Notes: generated by a model from the letters alone, not told the origin. DNA of 64,000 nt from Listeria farberi (GCF_014229245.1 NZ_JAARZJ010000004.1:62001-126000); one strand, 5' to 3'. Positions 53,089-63,915 are shown, counted from the stretch's first letter. Numbers and translations are program-made.

Positions 53089-54636
53089 ATGGGAATATCA
53101 ATTATGACAACGAGTATCATAGAAAGAATTGATGCATGGGCAGAAAAAACACCGGATTTCCCTTGCTATGAATATGCTGGGACACGTCTTTCCTATAAAG
53201 AACTAAAACGGCAATCTGATGCATTCGGCTCTTTTCTACTAAACACTTTAAACTCTGACAAAGAAAAACCTGTTATTGTATTTGGACACATGTCTCCACT
53301 AATGATTATTACTTTTTTAGGCATTATTAAATCTGGACGTGCCTATGTTCCAGTAGATGTTTCTATGCCAGTTGAACGAATAGAACAAATCAAGAAAGCA
53401 GCTAATCCTGCACTCTTCATTTGTACAGAAGAACTTCCAAATAATCTTACAATTACAGATTGCCCTATACTAGGACAAGAACAATTGATTGATGCTTTGG
53501 AAAATCATTTTGGGGAAGTACCGGATCCAGATGAATGTGTTAAAAATGATGATAATTACTACATTATATATACATCAGGAAGCACAGGAAATCCTAAAGG
53601 CGTTCAAATTAGCCAAAATAATTTAGTTAGTTTTAGCAATTGGATTTTACAAGATTTCTCGTTAAGACAAGGATTACGCTTCTTAAACCAAGCGCCGTTT
53701 TCCTTTGACTTGTCCGTTATGGACTTATACCCAAGCTTACTTTCAGGCGGAACTCTTGTACCACTAGATAAAACAATCACTGCTAATATGAAAGATTTAT
53801 ATCGCGAAATACCTGCTCAAAATTTTGATGTATGGGTTTCTACACCGTCATTTGCAGACTTATGTTTACTTGATGATAATTTCAACCAAGAAAATAACCC
53901 TAATTTAACACGTTTCCTATTCTGTGGTGAAGTTCTTGCTAAGAAAACAGCAAGCGAACTACTTGATCGTTTCCCAGATGCAGTCATTTACAACACATAT
54001 GGACCGACGGAGGCTACAGTTGCTGTCACACAAGTAAAAGTAACACGTGAGTTGGTTGATGCTTATCCAAGCCTACCACTTGGAGTTATTAAGCCAGATA
54101 TGCGACTTCATATTGTTAATCAAGAAACTGGCGAATTACTTCCTGAAGGTGAAAAAGGTGAAATCATCCTAATCGGTGCTAGTGTCTCAAAAGGCTATTT
54201 AAATGAACCAGAAAAAACAGACCAAGTATTCTTTGATTACAAAGGTTACCAAGCCTATCATACTGGTGACTCTGGTGTTATAAAAGATGGTTATCTCTTC
54301 TTCCAAGGTCGGCTTGACTTCCAAATTAAGCTTCATGGTTACAGAATTGAGCTTGAAGATATTGAAAACAATCTAAAAAAAGTAAGTTACATCCAAAACT
54401 GCGCTATTATTCCTAAAATGAAAGATGAAAAGGTTGATATGTTGGTCGCTCAGGTCATCCCGTCTTCCCACGATTTTGAAAAGGAATACCAGCTAAGTGC
54501 AGCAATCAAAAACGAATTGAAAGACTTTATGCCAGCATACATGATTCCAAGAAAATGGATTTATAAAACGGAATTCCCGTTAACAATGAATGGCAAAATT
54601 GATCGTAAAGCACTTAACAATGAGGTCAACAAGTGA
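53089..54636 (+). CDS. dltA: D-alanine--poly(phosphoribitol) ligase (D-alanyl carrier ligase)
   Basis: A 515-residue adenylate-forming enzyme: P-loop YIIYTSGSTGNPKGVQIS, then NTYGPTEATVAV, YHTGDSGV, GRLDFQIKLHGYRIEL and the C-terminal NGKIDRKAL lysine. It activates D-Ala and loads it on DltC. ATG 53089 has AAAGGA ten bases upstream; an ATG at 53104, giving MTTSIIERID, is the alternative start used by some annotations. Confidence 0.97.
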   Translation: MGISIMTTSIIERIDAWAEKTPDFPCYEYAGTRLSYKELKRQSDAFGSFLLNTLNSDKEKPVIVFGHMSPLMIITFLGIIKSGRAYVPVDVSMPVERIEQIKKAANPALFICTEELPNNLTITDCPILGQEQLIDALENHFGEVPDPDECVKNDDNYYIIYTSGSTGNPKGVQISQNNLVSFSNWILQDFSLRQGLRFLNQAPFSFDLSVMDLYPSLLSGGTLVPLDKTITANMKDLYREIPAQNFDVWVSTPSFADLCLLDDNFNQENNPNLTRFLFCGEVLAKKTASELLDRFPDAVIYNTYGPTEATVAVTQVKVTRELVDAYPSLPLGVIKPDMRLHIVNQETGELLPEGEKGEIILIGASVSKGYLNEPEKTDQVFFDYKGYQAYHTGDSGVIKDGYLFFQGRLDFQIKLHGYRIELEDIENNLKKVSYIQNCAIIPKMKDEKVDMLVAQVIPSSHDFEKEYQLSAAIKNELKDFMPAYMIPRKWIYKTEFPLTMNGKIDRKALNNEVNK

Positions 54637-55817
54637 GTACACCATACGGTACAATTCTTTATTTTGGAGTACTTCTTCTATTTTTCATTCCTATCATAGT
54701 AGCTGGTTTGTTAGGAAAAAGATTACCGATATATAATGCTTTTGTCACTTTAGTGTTTTTATACTTTTTATTTTCTGCAAACCCAGTCCAAGGAGTTACT
54801 TTTATCTTCTTTGTTTTCTGGCAACTTGCACTTGTACGACTTTATTTTCATTATCGGCAGGAGAAGAAACAGAATCATGGCGGCGTTTTTGTCATAGCAG
54901 TGATTCTTTCCATTCTCCCGCTTGTAATTTCTAAAGTAGTTCCAATTTTAGGCGACCAAGTAACAATGGTTGGTTTCCTGGGGATTTCGTACTTAACTTT
55001 CAAAGCGACACAAATGATTATTGAAATACGAGACAACTTAATAAAACAATACAATGCATGGGATTTTGTCAATTTCTTACTATTCTTCCCAACTATTTCA
55101 TCTGGACCGATTGACCGATTCCGTCGCTTTAAAAAAGACGTAGATAATCCACCTAGTAAAGAAGCTTATGTTGCTTTACTAAATCGAGGAATTTTCCTTA
55201 TCTTTCTTGGTTTTCTCTATAAATTTATTATTGCATACTTAGTAAATAAACATTTTGTTGTCCCACTAGACATCGCGATTACCCATAATGTTGACACAAC
55301 AACAAGCTTGATTGGCTATATGTATGCATACAGTATGTACTTATTCTTTGACTTTGCAGGATATAGTGCATTTGCTGTCGGAGTGAGTTATCTGTTTGGC
55401 GTTCAAACACCGATGAACTTTAATAAGCCATTTGCAGCACGAAACATTAAAGAATTCTGGAATCGTTGGCATATGACGCTTTCCTTCTGGTTCCGTGATT
55501 ATGTATTTATGCGTTTTGTCTTCTGGCTTACAAAAAAGAAATGGTTTAAAAGTAAGTTCACTATCGCTTATATCGCTTATTTTGTTAACTTCTTCATTAT
55601 GGGGGTATGGCACGGACTTCACTGGTATTACATCGTTTACGGGCTTTACCAAGCTACTTTAATTGTTGGTTTTGACCTAATCGAACGCTTTAACAAAAAG
55701 TATAAGTTCTATCCGAAAAACAAAATAACTTATGTTATCGGTGTTATTATTACATTCCAATTTGTTTGTTTCGGCTTCCTGATTTTCTCAGGTATTCTAG
55801 ATAAAATTAATTTTTAA
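54633..55817 (+). CDS. dltB: D-alanyl transfer protein DltB (MBOAT family)
   Basis: A 394-residue MBOAT with about eleven membrane segments, the FWNRWHMTLSFWFRDYVFM block, and the catalytic His in GVWHGLHWYYIVYG. It moves D-Ala from DltC across the membrane. The start is GTG 54633, overlapping the dltA stop in GTGA. Confidence 0.96.
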   Translation: MSTPYGTILYFGVLLLFFIPIIVAGLLGKRLPIYNAFVTLVFLYFLFSANPVQGVTFIFFVFWQLALVRLYFHYRQEKKQNHGGVFVIAVILSILPLVISKVVPILGDQVTMVGFLGISYLTFKATQMIIEIRDNLIKQYNAWDFVNFLLFFPTISSGPIDRFRRFKKDVDNPPSKEAYVALLNRGIFLIFLGFLYKFIIAYLVNKHFVVPLDIAITHNVDTTTSLIGYMYAYSMYLFFDFAGYSAFAVGVSYLFGVQTPMNFNKPFAARNIKEFWNRWHMTLSFWFRDYVFMRFVFWLTKKKWFKSKFTIAYIAYFVNFFIMGVWHGLHWYYIVYGLYQATLIVGFDLIERFNKKYKFYPKNKITYVIGVIITFQFVCFGFLIFSGILDKINF

Positions 55818-55841
55818 AACTAACTAAAGGTGGTAATTTAA

Positions 55842-56078
55842 ATGGCTTTTCGTGAAAATGTATTAGAAATCTTAGAAGAAATTACAGAAACGGATGAAGT
55901 TGTCCAAAATACAAATATCAAATTATTTGATGAAGGTTTACTAGATTCAATGGCAACTGTTCAACTATTAATTGAAATTGAATCAAGACTAGATATTACT
56001 GTACCCGTTTCAGAATTTGACCGCGACGAATGGGCTACTCCGGAAATGATTATTACACAACTTGAGGCGCTAAAATAA
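55842..56078 (+). CDS. dltC: D-alanyl carrier protein
   Basis: A 78-residue acyl-carrier-type protein with the phosphopantetheine Ser in [18 protein letters not shown] (about residue 36). AAGGTGG precedes the ATG. Its TAA overlaps the dltD ATG by one base (TAATG). Confidence 0.97.
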   Translation: MAFRENVLEILEEITETDEVVQNTNIKLFDEGLLDSMATVQLLIEIESRLDITVPVSEFDRDEWATPEMIITQLEALK

Positions 56079-57352
56079 TGAAAAAAAAGCTGTGGATGAC
56101 ATTTGGGCCTTTACTGGTCGCATTCGCGGTTTTCCTTTTCGTTCTATTTGGACCTAGCAGCTTATTTTCTCATGTTTCTTCGGAGACTGTAAAAAAAAGC
56201 GCTACGTCTATGAACGAATACGTCATCCAAGGCTTAGACATTCAAAAAGAAGCTTTAAAAGAAGGTAATTATTTACCAATTTATGGTTCTTCGGAGCTTT
56301 CTCGTGTCGACCCATTTCATCCTAGTGTAGTCTCAAAAAAGTATGATCAAGGTTATACCCCATTCCTATTAGGGCGGCCGGGTACTCAATCATTAAGTCA
56401 TTTTCTGGATGTAAACGCGCTGGGTGATGACTTAAGAGGCAAAAAAGTAGCAGTAGTTTTGTCTCCCCAATGGTTCCAACCTAAAGGAGTTTCTGATCCA
56501 TCGTTTGGTGCTAACTTCTCTCCTCTTCATGCATATAAATTCGCATTAGAAGAAACGAAAAATACACCTGAACGCAGATATGCAGCTAAAAGATTATTAT
56601 CGTTTCAAGTAGTTCAAAGCGACTCTACTTTGAAGAATTTACTTGAAAACATCGTCGCAAAAGGACCTAAAAAGCCTCATGATCAAAAAATTGTAAACAT
56701 TATCGGTAAGGCCAAACTGAAAATTTTAGAGCGCAAAGATGATTTAGAATCGAAAACCATTTCTGGTTCTAAACAAGAACGTGTTGAAAAAGGCCTAAAA
56801 TCTCTTCCTGAAAAATTAGATTATAAACAACTAGATGATCTAGCAAAGGAAACTGGCGAGAAAAGTATTGGTAACAATCCTTTCCAAGTGAAAGAAAAAT
56901 ACTATCAGAAAAAAATCAAACCAATTGAAGATAAGTTAAAAGACAGCCGAAAAGATTTGCGTTATGATGAGTCTCCAGAGTTTGGTGATTTGCAACTTCT
57001 AATGGACGCTTTCAAAAAAGCTGGTGCTGATGTTATTTTCATCAATCCACCTATTAATGGCAAATGGATTGACTACATTGGTATGAACAAACAAGGATTA
57101 GATGATTACTACGCTAAAACCAAACAACAAATTGAGAGTCAAGGCTTCCGGTATTACTCTCTCGAAGAATATCAAAATGATTCATTCTTTTTAGAAGATC
57201 CAATTCATTTAAGCTGGCGCGGTTGGGTAAAAATTGACCAAGTTCTTGCTGATTTTGTAAACTCGCCTGTAGAAACAAACTATAAAATAACGCCAGATGA
57301 TTATTACATTAAAAATCACCTAGATAATGGACCAAAAAAAATCCAGAAGTAG
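56078..57352 (+). CDS. dltD: DltD D-alanyl-lipoteichoic acid transfer protein
   Basis: A 424-residue protein with one N-terminal membrane anchor (LLVAFAVFLFVLFGPSSL) and an extracellular SGNH-hydrolase-like domain: catalytic Ser in YGSSELSRVDPFHPS and the Asp/His in FLEDPIHLSWRGW. It puts D-Ala on teichoic acid at the outer surface. A dimer-coil-like charged region lies around residues 195-310. Last gene of dltXABCD. Confidence 0.96.
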   Translation: MKKKLWMTFGPLLVAFAVFLFVLFGPSSLFSHVSSETVKKSATSMNEYVIQGLDIQKEALKEGNYLPIYGSSELSRVDPFHPSVVSKKYDQGYTPFLLGRPGTQSLSHFLDVNALGDDLRGKKVAVVLSPQWFQPKGVSDPSFGANFSPLHAYKFALEETKNTPERRYAAKRLLSFQVVQSDSTLKNLLENIVAKGPKKPHDQKIVNIIGKAKLKILERKDDLESKTISGSKQERVEKGLKSLPEKLDYKQLDDLAKETGEKSIGNNPFQVKEKYYQKKIKPIEDKLKDSRKDLRYDESPEFGDLQLLMDAFKKAGADVIFINPPINGKWIDYIGMNKQGLDDYYAKTKQQIESQGFRYYSLEEYQNDSFFLEDPIHLSWRGWVKIDQVLADFVNSPVETNYKITPDDYYIKNHLDNGPKKIQK

Positions 57353-57378
57353 TTTAAATACTACTTCTGGATTTTTTC
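57334..57378. terminator. Bidirectional terminator, dlt operon / fabI
   Basis: AAAAAATCCAGAAGTAGT (57336-57353) pairs with ACTACTTCTGGATTTTTT (57360-57377). The dltD stop lies in the left arm. Confidence 0.93.
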
Positions 57379-57382
57379 ATTG

Positions 57383-58171
57383 TCAGAATCCAATAATATG
57401 ATAACCGCTATCCACATGAATTACTTCACCTGTTACACCGCGAGATAAATTACTAAATAAATAATAAGCTGTATCTCCTACTTCTTCTGCTTGCGTTGCA
57501 CGTTTTAGTGGTGCTCGTTCTTCTACAAGTGAAATTGAGTCAGAGAAGCCGCTGACTCCACGTGCAGAGACTGTTCTAATTGGCCCAGCAGAAATAGCAT
57601 TTACTCGAACACCAATAGCTCCTAAGTCCATTGCAAGGTATCTTACGCTCGCATCAAGAGAAGCTTTAGCAACACCCATAATATTATAGTTTTCTACAAC
57701 ACGCTCTCCACCGAGATAAGTTAAAGTAAGTAAGCTTGCATCTTCTGTTAACATATTTAAGTGTTTTAACGCGCGTGCTACCGCTGTAAACGAATAAGCA
57801 CTAATTTCGTGCGCTTGTAAGAAACTTTTACGATCTACTTCTAAATAGTCACCAGTTAAGTAATCTTTATTAGCAAATGCAATACAATGTGCTAAACCAC
57901 TAAGTTTACCTACTTTATCTTTAATTGTTTCAAACGTTGCTGTAATAGCATCTTCACTTGTTACATCACACGCTAAAATAAGCGGATTTTGGTTTATTTC
58001 ATTTAATGAAGGTACTAGTTCAGTAATACTTTTTTTTGCACGATCGTCTGCATATGTAAATACTAGTTTTGCTCCTGCTTCATTTAATGAACGTGCAATT
58101 GCCCAAGCAATACTGCGTTTGTTAGCTACTCCCATTACAACATATGTTTTTCCCTCTAATGATAAGTTCAT
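57383..58171 (-). CDS. fabI: Enoyl-[acyl-carrier-protein] reductase FabI
   Basis: A 262-residue short-chain dehydrogenase-type enzyme: cofactor motif VMGVANKRSIAWAIA, CDVTSED, and the FabI catalytic Tyr/Lys in YNIMGVAKASLD (Y-x6-K). It does the last reduction of each fatty-acid elongation cycle and is the triclosan target. AGGAGG precedes the ATG. Confidence 0.97.
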   Translation of the reverse strand: MNLSLEGKTYVVMGVANKRSIAWAIARSLNEAGAKLVFTYADDRAKKSITELVPSLNEINQNPLILACDVTSEDAITATFETIKDKVGKLSGLAHCIAFANKDYLTGDYLEVDRKSFLQAHEISAYSFTAVARALKHLNMLTEDASLLTLTYLGGERVVENYNIMGVAKASLDASVRYLAMDLGAIGVRVNAISAGPIRTVSARGVSGFSDSISLVEERAPLKRATQAEEVGDTAYYLFSNLSRGVTGEVIHVDSGYHIIGF

Positions 58172-58248
58172 GTTCTTTCCTCCTAAAATTGATGCGATTT
58201 GTTCGCTTCTTCCATTTTACATGACCAAATAACTTTTTCAAACTCTTA

Positions 58249-59139
58249 TTACTTCGTTTTTTGAATTATCTCCTTCATATCGTCTGGTAAAGACAAATCA
58301 AATGCCATATATTCTTCTGTGACCGGGTGGAGTAAATGAAGATGGCAAGAATGAAGTGCTTGTCTTTTGAGTAATGTTGTATCGCCACCGTACATATCAT
58401 CACCGATAAGTGGATGACCAATGTAAGAAAAGTGCACCCGAATTTGATGTGTTCGTCCTGTCTCAAGCTGGATTGCTAAATGATCAAATGCTTTATAACG
58501 CATGAGAACCTCGTAATTAGTTTTTGCATATTTTCCCTCTGGAGTAACAAAACGTTCCATTATACTTACATCTTTACGTCCTATTGGCGCTTCAATAGAT
58601 CCCGCTTGTTCTTCAAGGCTACCTGATGTAAAAGCTTGGTATCGTCTTTTGAGTAATCCCTGTTGTAAAAAGCTACTGAGTCTAGCATGTGCGTATCTAT
58701 TTTTGGCAATCAGCATTAATCCTGATGTTTCTCGGTCTAGTCTAGTTACGATGTGGATAGCACTTGTAAGCCCTTGATTTTCGTAATGTCCTTTTACAAA
58801 ATTGGCTACAGAACCAGTAGGATGGTATTGAGACGGAATCGAAGCCATCCCGGCTGGTTTATTAATAATCAATAAAAATTCATCTTCAAAAACCACTTCT
58901 AAATCTGTATATTCAGCCAACAAACGTTCATTTTGTTGTTCGGTCGGGAATGTAAGTTTAACTTTATCACCAGTCTTCACATGGTGTAAAACGTTTTGTT
59001 CTTGGTTATTAACTTCAATTTTACCATCCGCACCAAATTTTACTGCGGTTAATAATTGTTTAGATATGTGCTTGCTTTTCAGAAAAGTTCTAAGCAACAG
59101 CCCATCTTCTTCATTTTTTACTTGCCATTCTAAAAACAC
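58249..59139 (-). CDS. RluA/RluD family pseudouridine synthase
   Basis: A 296-residue protein with an N-terminal S4-like part and the catalytic Asp in IVTRLDRETSGLMLIAKN, followed by TGRTHQIRVHFSYIGHPLIGD. It isomerises uridine in rRNA; the exact position is not assignable. The start is GTG 59139 (GGAGG seven bases upstream); an overlapping ATG is out of frame. Last gene of relQ-nadK-rluD. Confidence 0.93.
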   Translation of the reverse strand: MFLEWQVKNEEDGLLLRTFLKSKHISKQLLTAVKFGADGKIEVNNQEQNVLHHVKTGDKVKLTFPTEQQNERLLAEYTDLEVVFEDEFLLIINKPAGMASIPSQYHPTGSVANFVKGHYENQGLTSAIHIVTRLDRETSGLMLIAKNRYAHARLSSFLQQGLLKRRYQAFTSGSLEEQAGSIEAPIGRKDVSIMERFVTPEGKYAKTNYEVLMRYKAFDHLAIQLETGRTHQIRVHFSYIGHPLIGDDMYGGDTTLLKRQALHSCHLHLLHPVTEEYMAFDLSLPDDMKEIIQKTK

Positions 59140-59157
59140 ATGCTTCCTCCTGCTAAC

Positions 59158-59952
59158 TTAATCTTCAATAAATGAATCATGTACTCTACGCCAAAACGGA
59201 AATGATCTGAATCTCGCAAAATGAACTTTTTTTGCTGATACTTCATAACGAATTTCCTGGACATCTCGATGCAAAATACTTAAATGATCCACAGAAATCT
59301 GAAAATCCTTGTCATTTACTGGTTGCAAACTAACTACATGATGCTTCGGAAAAACGAGTGGACTACCGATTGTCCGGTAAACTCGATTATTAATCGATGC
59401 CATCTCGGTTAATTGCATTGCTTCAATGGACGGATGCATTAGCGCCCCTCCCAGTGATTTATTATATGCTGTCGTTCCACTTGGCGTTGACATACATAAA
59501 CCATCTCCACGGAATCGTTCAAAATGGAGGTCATTAATAACTACATCCACAACAAAAGGTCCACCTGAACTTTTTACGGTTGACTCATTTAGCGCTAAAT
59601 ACTCAGCTTCTTTTTTGCCAATGCCGTATTTTACGGTAGTTTTAAGCAACGGATAAGAAACTTTTTGATATTCTCCTTTTGCTAATAGCTTAACTAATTT
59701 ACCTGCCTCTGCTGGGCGCCAATCAGCATAAAAGCCAAGATGACCAGTATGAATTCCTATAAAAGCAATCTCATCTAAGCGTTCTTCATATTGATGAAAC
59801 GCAGACAAAAAAGTTCCATCTCCGCCAATAGAAATAACGATTTCAGGTTCTATCTCATCATATTCCATGTCATATTCCCCAAAACCAGCAATCATATTTA
59901 ATCGCAGTAAATCTGACTTCTCGTCCCCTTTTGAAGTAATCACATATTTCAT
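59158..59952 (-). CDS. nadK: NAD kinase
   Basis: A 264-residue ATP-NAD kinase: SIGGDGTFLSAFH, the NAD-site LNESTVKS, and TPSGTTAYNKSLGGAL. It makes NADP from NAD. It lies 27 bp after relQ and 18 bp before the pseudouridine synthase gene, in one operon; this order is conserved in Bacillus. Confidence 0.96.
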   Translation of the reverse strand: MKYVITSKGDEKSDLLRLNMIAGFGEYDMEYDEIEPEIVISIGGDGTFLSAFHQYEERLDEIAFIGIHTGHLGFYADWRPAEAGKLVKLLAKGEYQKVSYPLLKTTVKYGIGKKEAEYLALNESTVKSSGGPFVVDVVINDLHFERFRGDGLCMSTPSGTTAYNKSLGGALMHPSIEAMQLTEMASINNRVYRTIGSPLVFPKHHVVSLQPVNDKDFQISVDHLSILHRDVQEIRYEVSAKKVHFARFRSFPFWRRVHDSFIED

Positions 59953-59979
59953 TATTTCTATTCGCCCCTATTCCTACGC

Positions 59980-60648
59980 TTACTTATTTTTCTTTGGCAT
60001 TACTTGATGTACCGCTTTTTTATCCTTTGCTACATCTTTGTTTTGTGAAAAATAGACTTGCGCTTCTTGTATTTCTTCACGAATTTGCGACATTTCCTCA
60101 TCTAATTGAAAAGCCGCCTCGGCAGCACGTTTTAATCGTTTGTTAATTGCTTCTGGAAATTCGCCTTGATATTTATAGTTTACTGAATGCTCAATAGTTG
60201 CCCAAAAATTCATTGCTAGTGTCCTAATTTGGATTTCAGCTAAAATCTTCTTTTCACCTTGGATTGTTTCTACTGGATATTCAATAACGACATGATATGA
60301 ACGGTATCCACTGGGTTTCTTATTTGTAATATAATCGCGCTCTTCCACAATCCGAAAATCATTTCGTTGCCTTAAAAGACGAACAACAACCTCAATGTCA
60401 TCTACAAATTGACACATCATTCGCAGTCCCGCAATATCTTGCATTTCTTCTACTAAATGGTCTAACGCAATATGTTTTTGATTAGCTTTGTCTAATATGC
60501 TCGCAACCGGCTTCACTCGTCCTGTAACGAATTCAATTGGCGAATGATTATTTTCAAGCTCAAATTGTGAACGCATTCCTTTAAGTTTAATTTTAAGTTC
60601 TTCTACTGCCTGTTTATAAGGCGCTAAAAAGTCTTCCCAATGATTCAA
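59980..60648 (-). CDS. relQ: Small alarmone synthetase RelQ (YjbM)
   Basis: A 222-residue single-domain (p)ppGpp synthetase: HSPIEFVTGRVKPVASIL, MQDIAGLRMMCQFVDD, GYRSYHVVIEYP and EIQIRTLAMNFWATIEHSVNYK. It has no hydrolase or regulatory domain. The start is TTG 60648, with GAGGTG six bases upstream and the protein beginning NHWEDFLAPY as in Bacillus YjbM; the ATG at 60672 has no ribosome site. First gene of relQ-nadK-rluD. Confidence 0.94.
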   Translation of the reverse strand: MNHWEDFLAPYKQAVEELKIKLKGMRSQFELENNHSPIEFVTGRVKPVASILDKANQKHIALDHLVEEMQDIAGLRMMCQFVDDIEVVVRLLRQRNDFRIVEERDYITNKKPSGYRSYHVVIEYPVETIQGEKKILAEIQIRTLAMNFWATIEHSVNYKYQGEFPEAINKRLKRAAEAAFQLDEEMSQIREEIQEAQVYFSQNKDVAKDKKAVHQVMPKKNK

Positions 60649-60806
60649 ATCGCTCACCTCAAGTATATTCATGATTAAATTTATGCAACATCAGTTATAT
60701 TTTAACACAAAAGTGATTAATCCACCTTGCTAAAAGTAACCTTTTTTTCAATCACATGTTAAAATAAAACTGAAGCGCTAACGATACAATGAAAAGGATG
60801 ATGGAA

Positions 60807-61274
60807 ATGATTCTTACTTTACTTCAAAACGGTGATTACGAAACTGCTCGCTCAAAAGCCCTCATAGAATTAAAAAACGCCCCAGAAAATGCGGAACTAA
60901 ATTATTTTGCAGCATGGGCACACGATGCGCTCGGCAAAGAAGAGGCCGCTATCCCTTTTTATGAGAAAGCGCTGAGGCTTGGTCTCTCTGATGCTGATAA
61001 AAAAGACGCTTATATTGGTCTTGGAAGCACCTACCGCATAACAGGTTCTCCCGAAAAAGCCATCCTTCTTTTCCAAAAAGCGATAGAGGAGTTTCCAGAA
61101 AATAATGCCCTACGTACTTTTTTCATCATGGCTAAGTATAATCAAGGTCAAGAAAAAGAAGCCTTACAAGAAGCACTTCTGTTACTAACAAATACAACTA
61201 ATGACCAAGATATTTTAAGTTACAAAAAAGCGATTCAATTTTATGCACAAGATTTAGATGCATTATTTCATTAA
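60807..61274 (+). CDS. Tetratricopeptide repeat protein
   Basis: A 155-residue soluble helical protein of about four TPR units (NAELNYFAAWAHDALGKEEAAIPFYEKAL, DAYIGLGSTYRITGSPEKAILLFQKAI). A protein-binding scaffold of unknown partner. The start is ATG 60807, with AAAAGGA eight bases upstream; the cluster of ATGs from 60789 sits on or before it. Followed by the CYTH gene after 16 bp. Confidence 0.88.
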   Translation: MILTLLQNGDYETARSKALIELKNAPENAELNYFAAWAHDALGKEEAAIPFYEKALRLGLSDADKKDAYIGLGSTYRITGSPEKAILLFQKAIEEFPENNALRTFFIMAKYNQGQEKEALQEALLLLTNTTNDQDILSYKKAIQFYAQDLDALFH

Positions 61275-61290
61275 GAGGAGATGAATTTCG

Positions 61291-61875
61291 ATGGTAAAAG
61301 AACTAGAAATAGAATTCCGCAATCTTTTGACAAAAGAGGAATATGATAGACTTATAGAAGATTTTCGAATGAAAGAAGATGATTTTTTTGAACAAACTAA
61401 TTTTTATTTAGATACGGCAGATTTCGGCTTAAAAGAACGTAACTCTGCGCTTCGGATTCGTAAGTTAGAAACACAGTACCAATTAACGCTAAAAACTCCT
61501 GAATCGCGCGGTTTAATGGAGACAACGCAAATCTTAGCAGCAGACCAAGCAACAGCCATTACTAGCGGAGCGAATATCCCTGTTGGTCCAGTTCGCGATA
61601 CACTAAAAGAAATAGGTATTAATCATGAAGATTTACAAGTCTTTGGCTCCCTCAAAACAATTCGAGCCGAAAAAGATTATAAAAAAGGACTACTCGTATT
61701 CGATAAAAACTTCTATGGTTCTATTTCAGATTTTGATTTAGAATATGAGGTTTCTGATTACGATAAAGGGAAAGAAATTTTTGATAAACTACTTAGAGAA
61801 TATCAAATAACGAATCATCCAGCAGAAAATAAAGTAGCTCGTTTTTATAATCATATTTATAAAAATAATGACTAA
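61291..61875 (+). CDS. yjbK: CYTH domain protein (YjbK-like)
   Basis: A 194-residue CYTH protein. The N-terminal ELEIEFRNLL gives E-x-E-x-R in place of the more usual E-x-E-x-K; further conserved blocks are YLDTADFGLKERNSALRIRK, YQLTLKTPE and DFDLEYEVSDYDKG. The fold binds triphosphates and metal; relatives hydrolyse tripolyphosphate or ThTP. AGGAG precedes the ATG. In Bacillus yjbK also lies beside yjbM and yjbH. Confidence 0.9.
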   Translation: MVKELEIEFRNLLTKEEYDRLIEDFRMKEDDFFEQTNFYLDTADFGLKERNSALRIRKLETQYQLTLKTPESRGLMETTQILAADQATAITSGANIPVGPVRDTLKEIGINHEDLQVFGSLKTIRAEKDYKKGLLVFDKNFYGSISDFDLEYEVSDYDKGKEIFDKLLREYQITNHPAENKVARFYNHIYKNND

Positions 61876-61960
61876 CTAGTGAAAAACATACTTTTTTATA
61901 GTGAAAAGACACAAGTTCTCAAAAAATAACGAATAAATATATTAAGCCAATGACAATTAT

Positions 61961-61989
61961 TTGTTAAATTTACATTACGCTGATAAAAT
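61961..61989 (+). promoter_or_regulatory. spxH promoter
   Basis: TTGTTA (61961-61966), 17-bp spacer ending TGA, TAAAAT (61984-61989). It gives a leader of about 125 nt with a small ACAAAA/TTTTGT hairpin near 62003-62020. Confidence 0.75.
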
Positions 61990-62117
61990 AGATATGTAAG
62001 TTACAAAACCAAATTTTGTATCAGCTTTTACTTAGCAGTGAATTATTTCTTTTCACACTGGTACATTAAAATGAATATCTATTTGAAGGTATTTAGAATT
62101 TGAAAATCAGGTGATAA

Positions 62118-62939
<822 letters not shown>

Positions 62940-62940
62940 T

Positions 62941-62977
62941 AAAAAAGTAGCAGCCTAACTGAGGCTGCTACTTTTTT
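62941..62977. terminator. Bidirectional terminator, spxH / htpX
   Basis: AAAAAAGTAGCAGCCT (62941-62956) pairs with AGGCTGCTACTTTTTT (62962-62977). Confidence 0.94.
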
Positions 62978-62978
62978 A

Positions 62979-63893
62979 TTACATATTTTCCAACCGCTCA
63001 ATTCGCGAACTAATCGGCGGGTGAGAATCAAAAATACCTGGTTTATCTTTTTTAGACTTCAATGGTGACGAAAAGTAAATAGACTCACTAGAAGCGCTAA
63101 CTTCTTCCATTTTTTTCGAATCACCGCTAATTTTTTGTAACGCTTGGATAAGACCATCTGGGTTCCGCGTTAATTCAACTGCACTAGCATCAGCCAAGTA
63201 CTCCCTATTTCTAGATAAAGCGAACTGAATCGCTGTAGCAATAATCGGAGCTAAAATAACAAAAATAAGTGCTACAACATAGATAATTACCTGTGCCCCG
63301 CCCCCATTATTATTATCATTTTTTCGGCTATTTCTCCCACCAGTTAAGCTTCCCCAGAAAATCATTCGCATAGCTAAATCGCTAAGAATAGCAATGACAG
63401 CTACTAACGCAATAGAAATTGTTGACAAACGGATATCATAGTTTCTTATATGAGAAACTTCATGCGCAATAACGCCTTCTAATTCATAACGTTCTAAATT
63501 ATCTAGTAATCCTTTAGTGACAGCGACTGCTCCTTTTTCGGGAGTAATACCTGTCGCAAAAGCATTCATACTTAAATCATCGATAATATATACTTTTGGC
63601 ATCGGAATATTAGCGACCATCGCCATACTTTCTACTGTATCCCATAAAACTGGTGCTTGTTCTTTTGATGTGACTCTTTTCGCATGATTCATCGCCATTA
63701 CAACAGAAGAACTACTCATAACCATTATCAAAATATAAAATGCACCAATCACTGCTGCTAATATAAGTCCATTCAGATAATTATTCCAAACAATTATACC
63801 TATAGCAGCGCCAACCATTAGAACGAAAATAAAAAAGCCAATCACGATAAAAACCGTTTTTCGTTTATTTGCTGCAATTTGTTCAAATAGCAT
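62979..63893 (-). CDS. htpX: HtpX membrane zinc metalloprotease
   Basis: A 304-residue M48 protease: two N-terminal membrane helices, the zinc motif VIAHEVSHIRN (about 142-152), two further helices, the third ligand region REYLADASAVEL, and the C-terminal FDSHPPISSRIERL. It degrades damaged membrane proteins. It is 22 bp downstream of lemA. Confidence 0.95.
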   Translation of the reverse strand: MLFEQIAANKRKTVFIVIGFFIFVLMVGAAIGIIVWNNYLNGLILAAVIGAFYILIMVMSSSSVVMAMNHAKRVTSKEQAPVLWDTVESMAMVANIPMPKVYIIDDLSMNAFATGITPEKGAVAVTKGLLDNLERYELEGVIAHEVSHIRNYDIRLSTISIALVAVIAILSDLAMRMIFWGSLTGGRNSRKNDNNNGGGAQVIIYVVALIFVILAPIIATAIQFALSRNREYLADASAVELTRNPDGLIQALQKISGDSKKMEEVSASSESIYFSSPLKSKKDKPGIFDSHPPISSRIERLENM

Positions 63894-63915
63894 GATTTCC
63901 GCTCTCCTTCATGGC

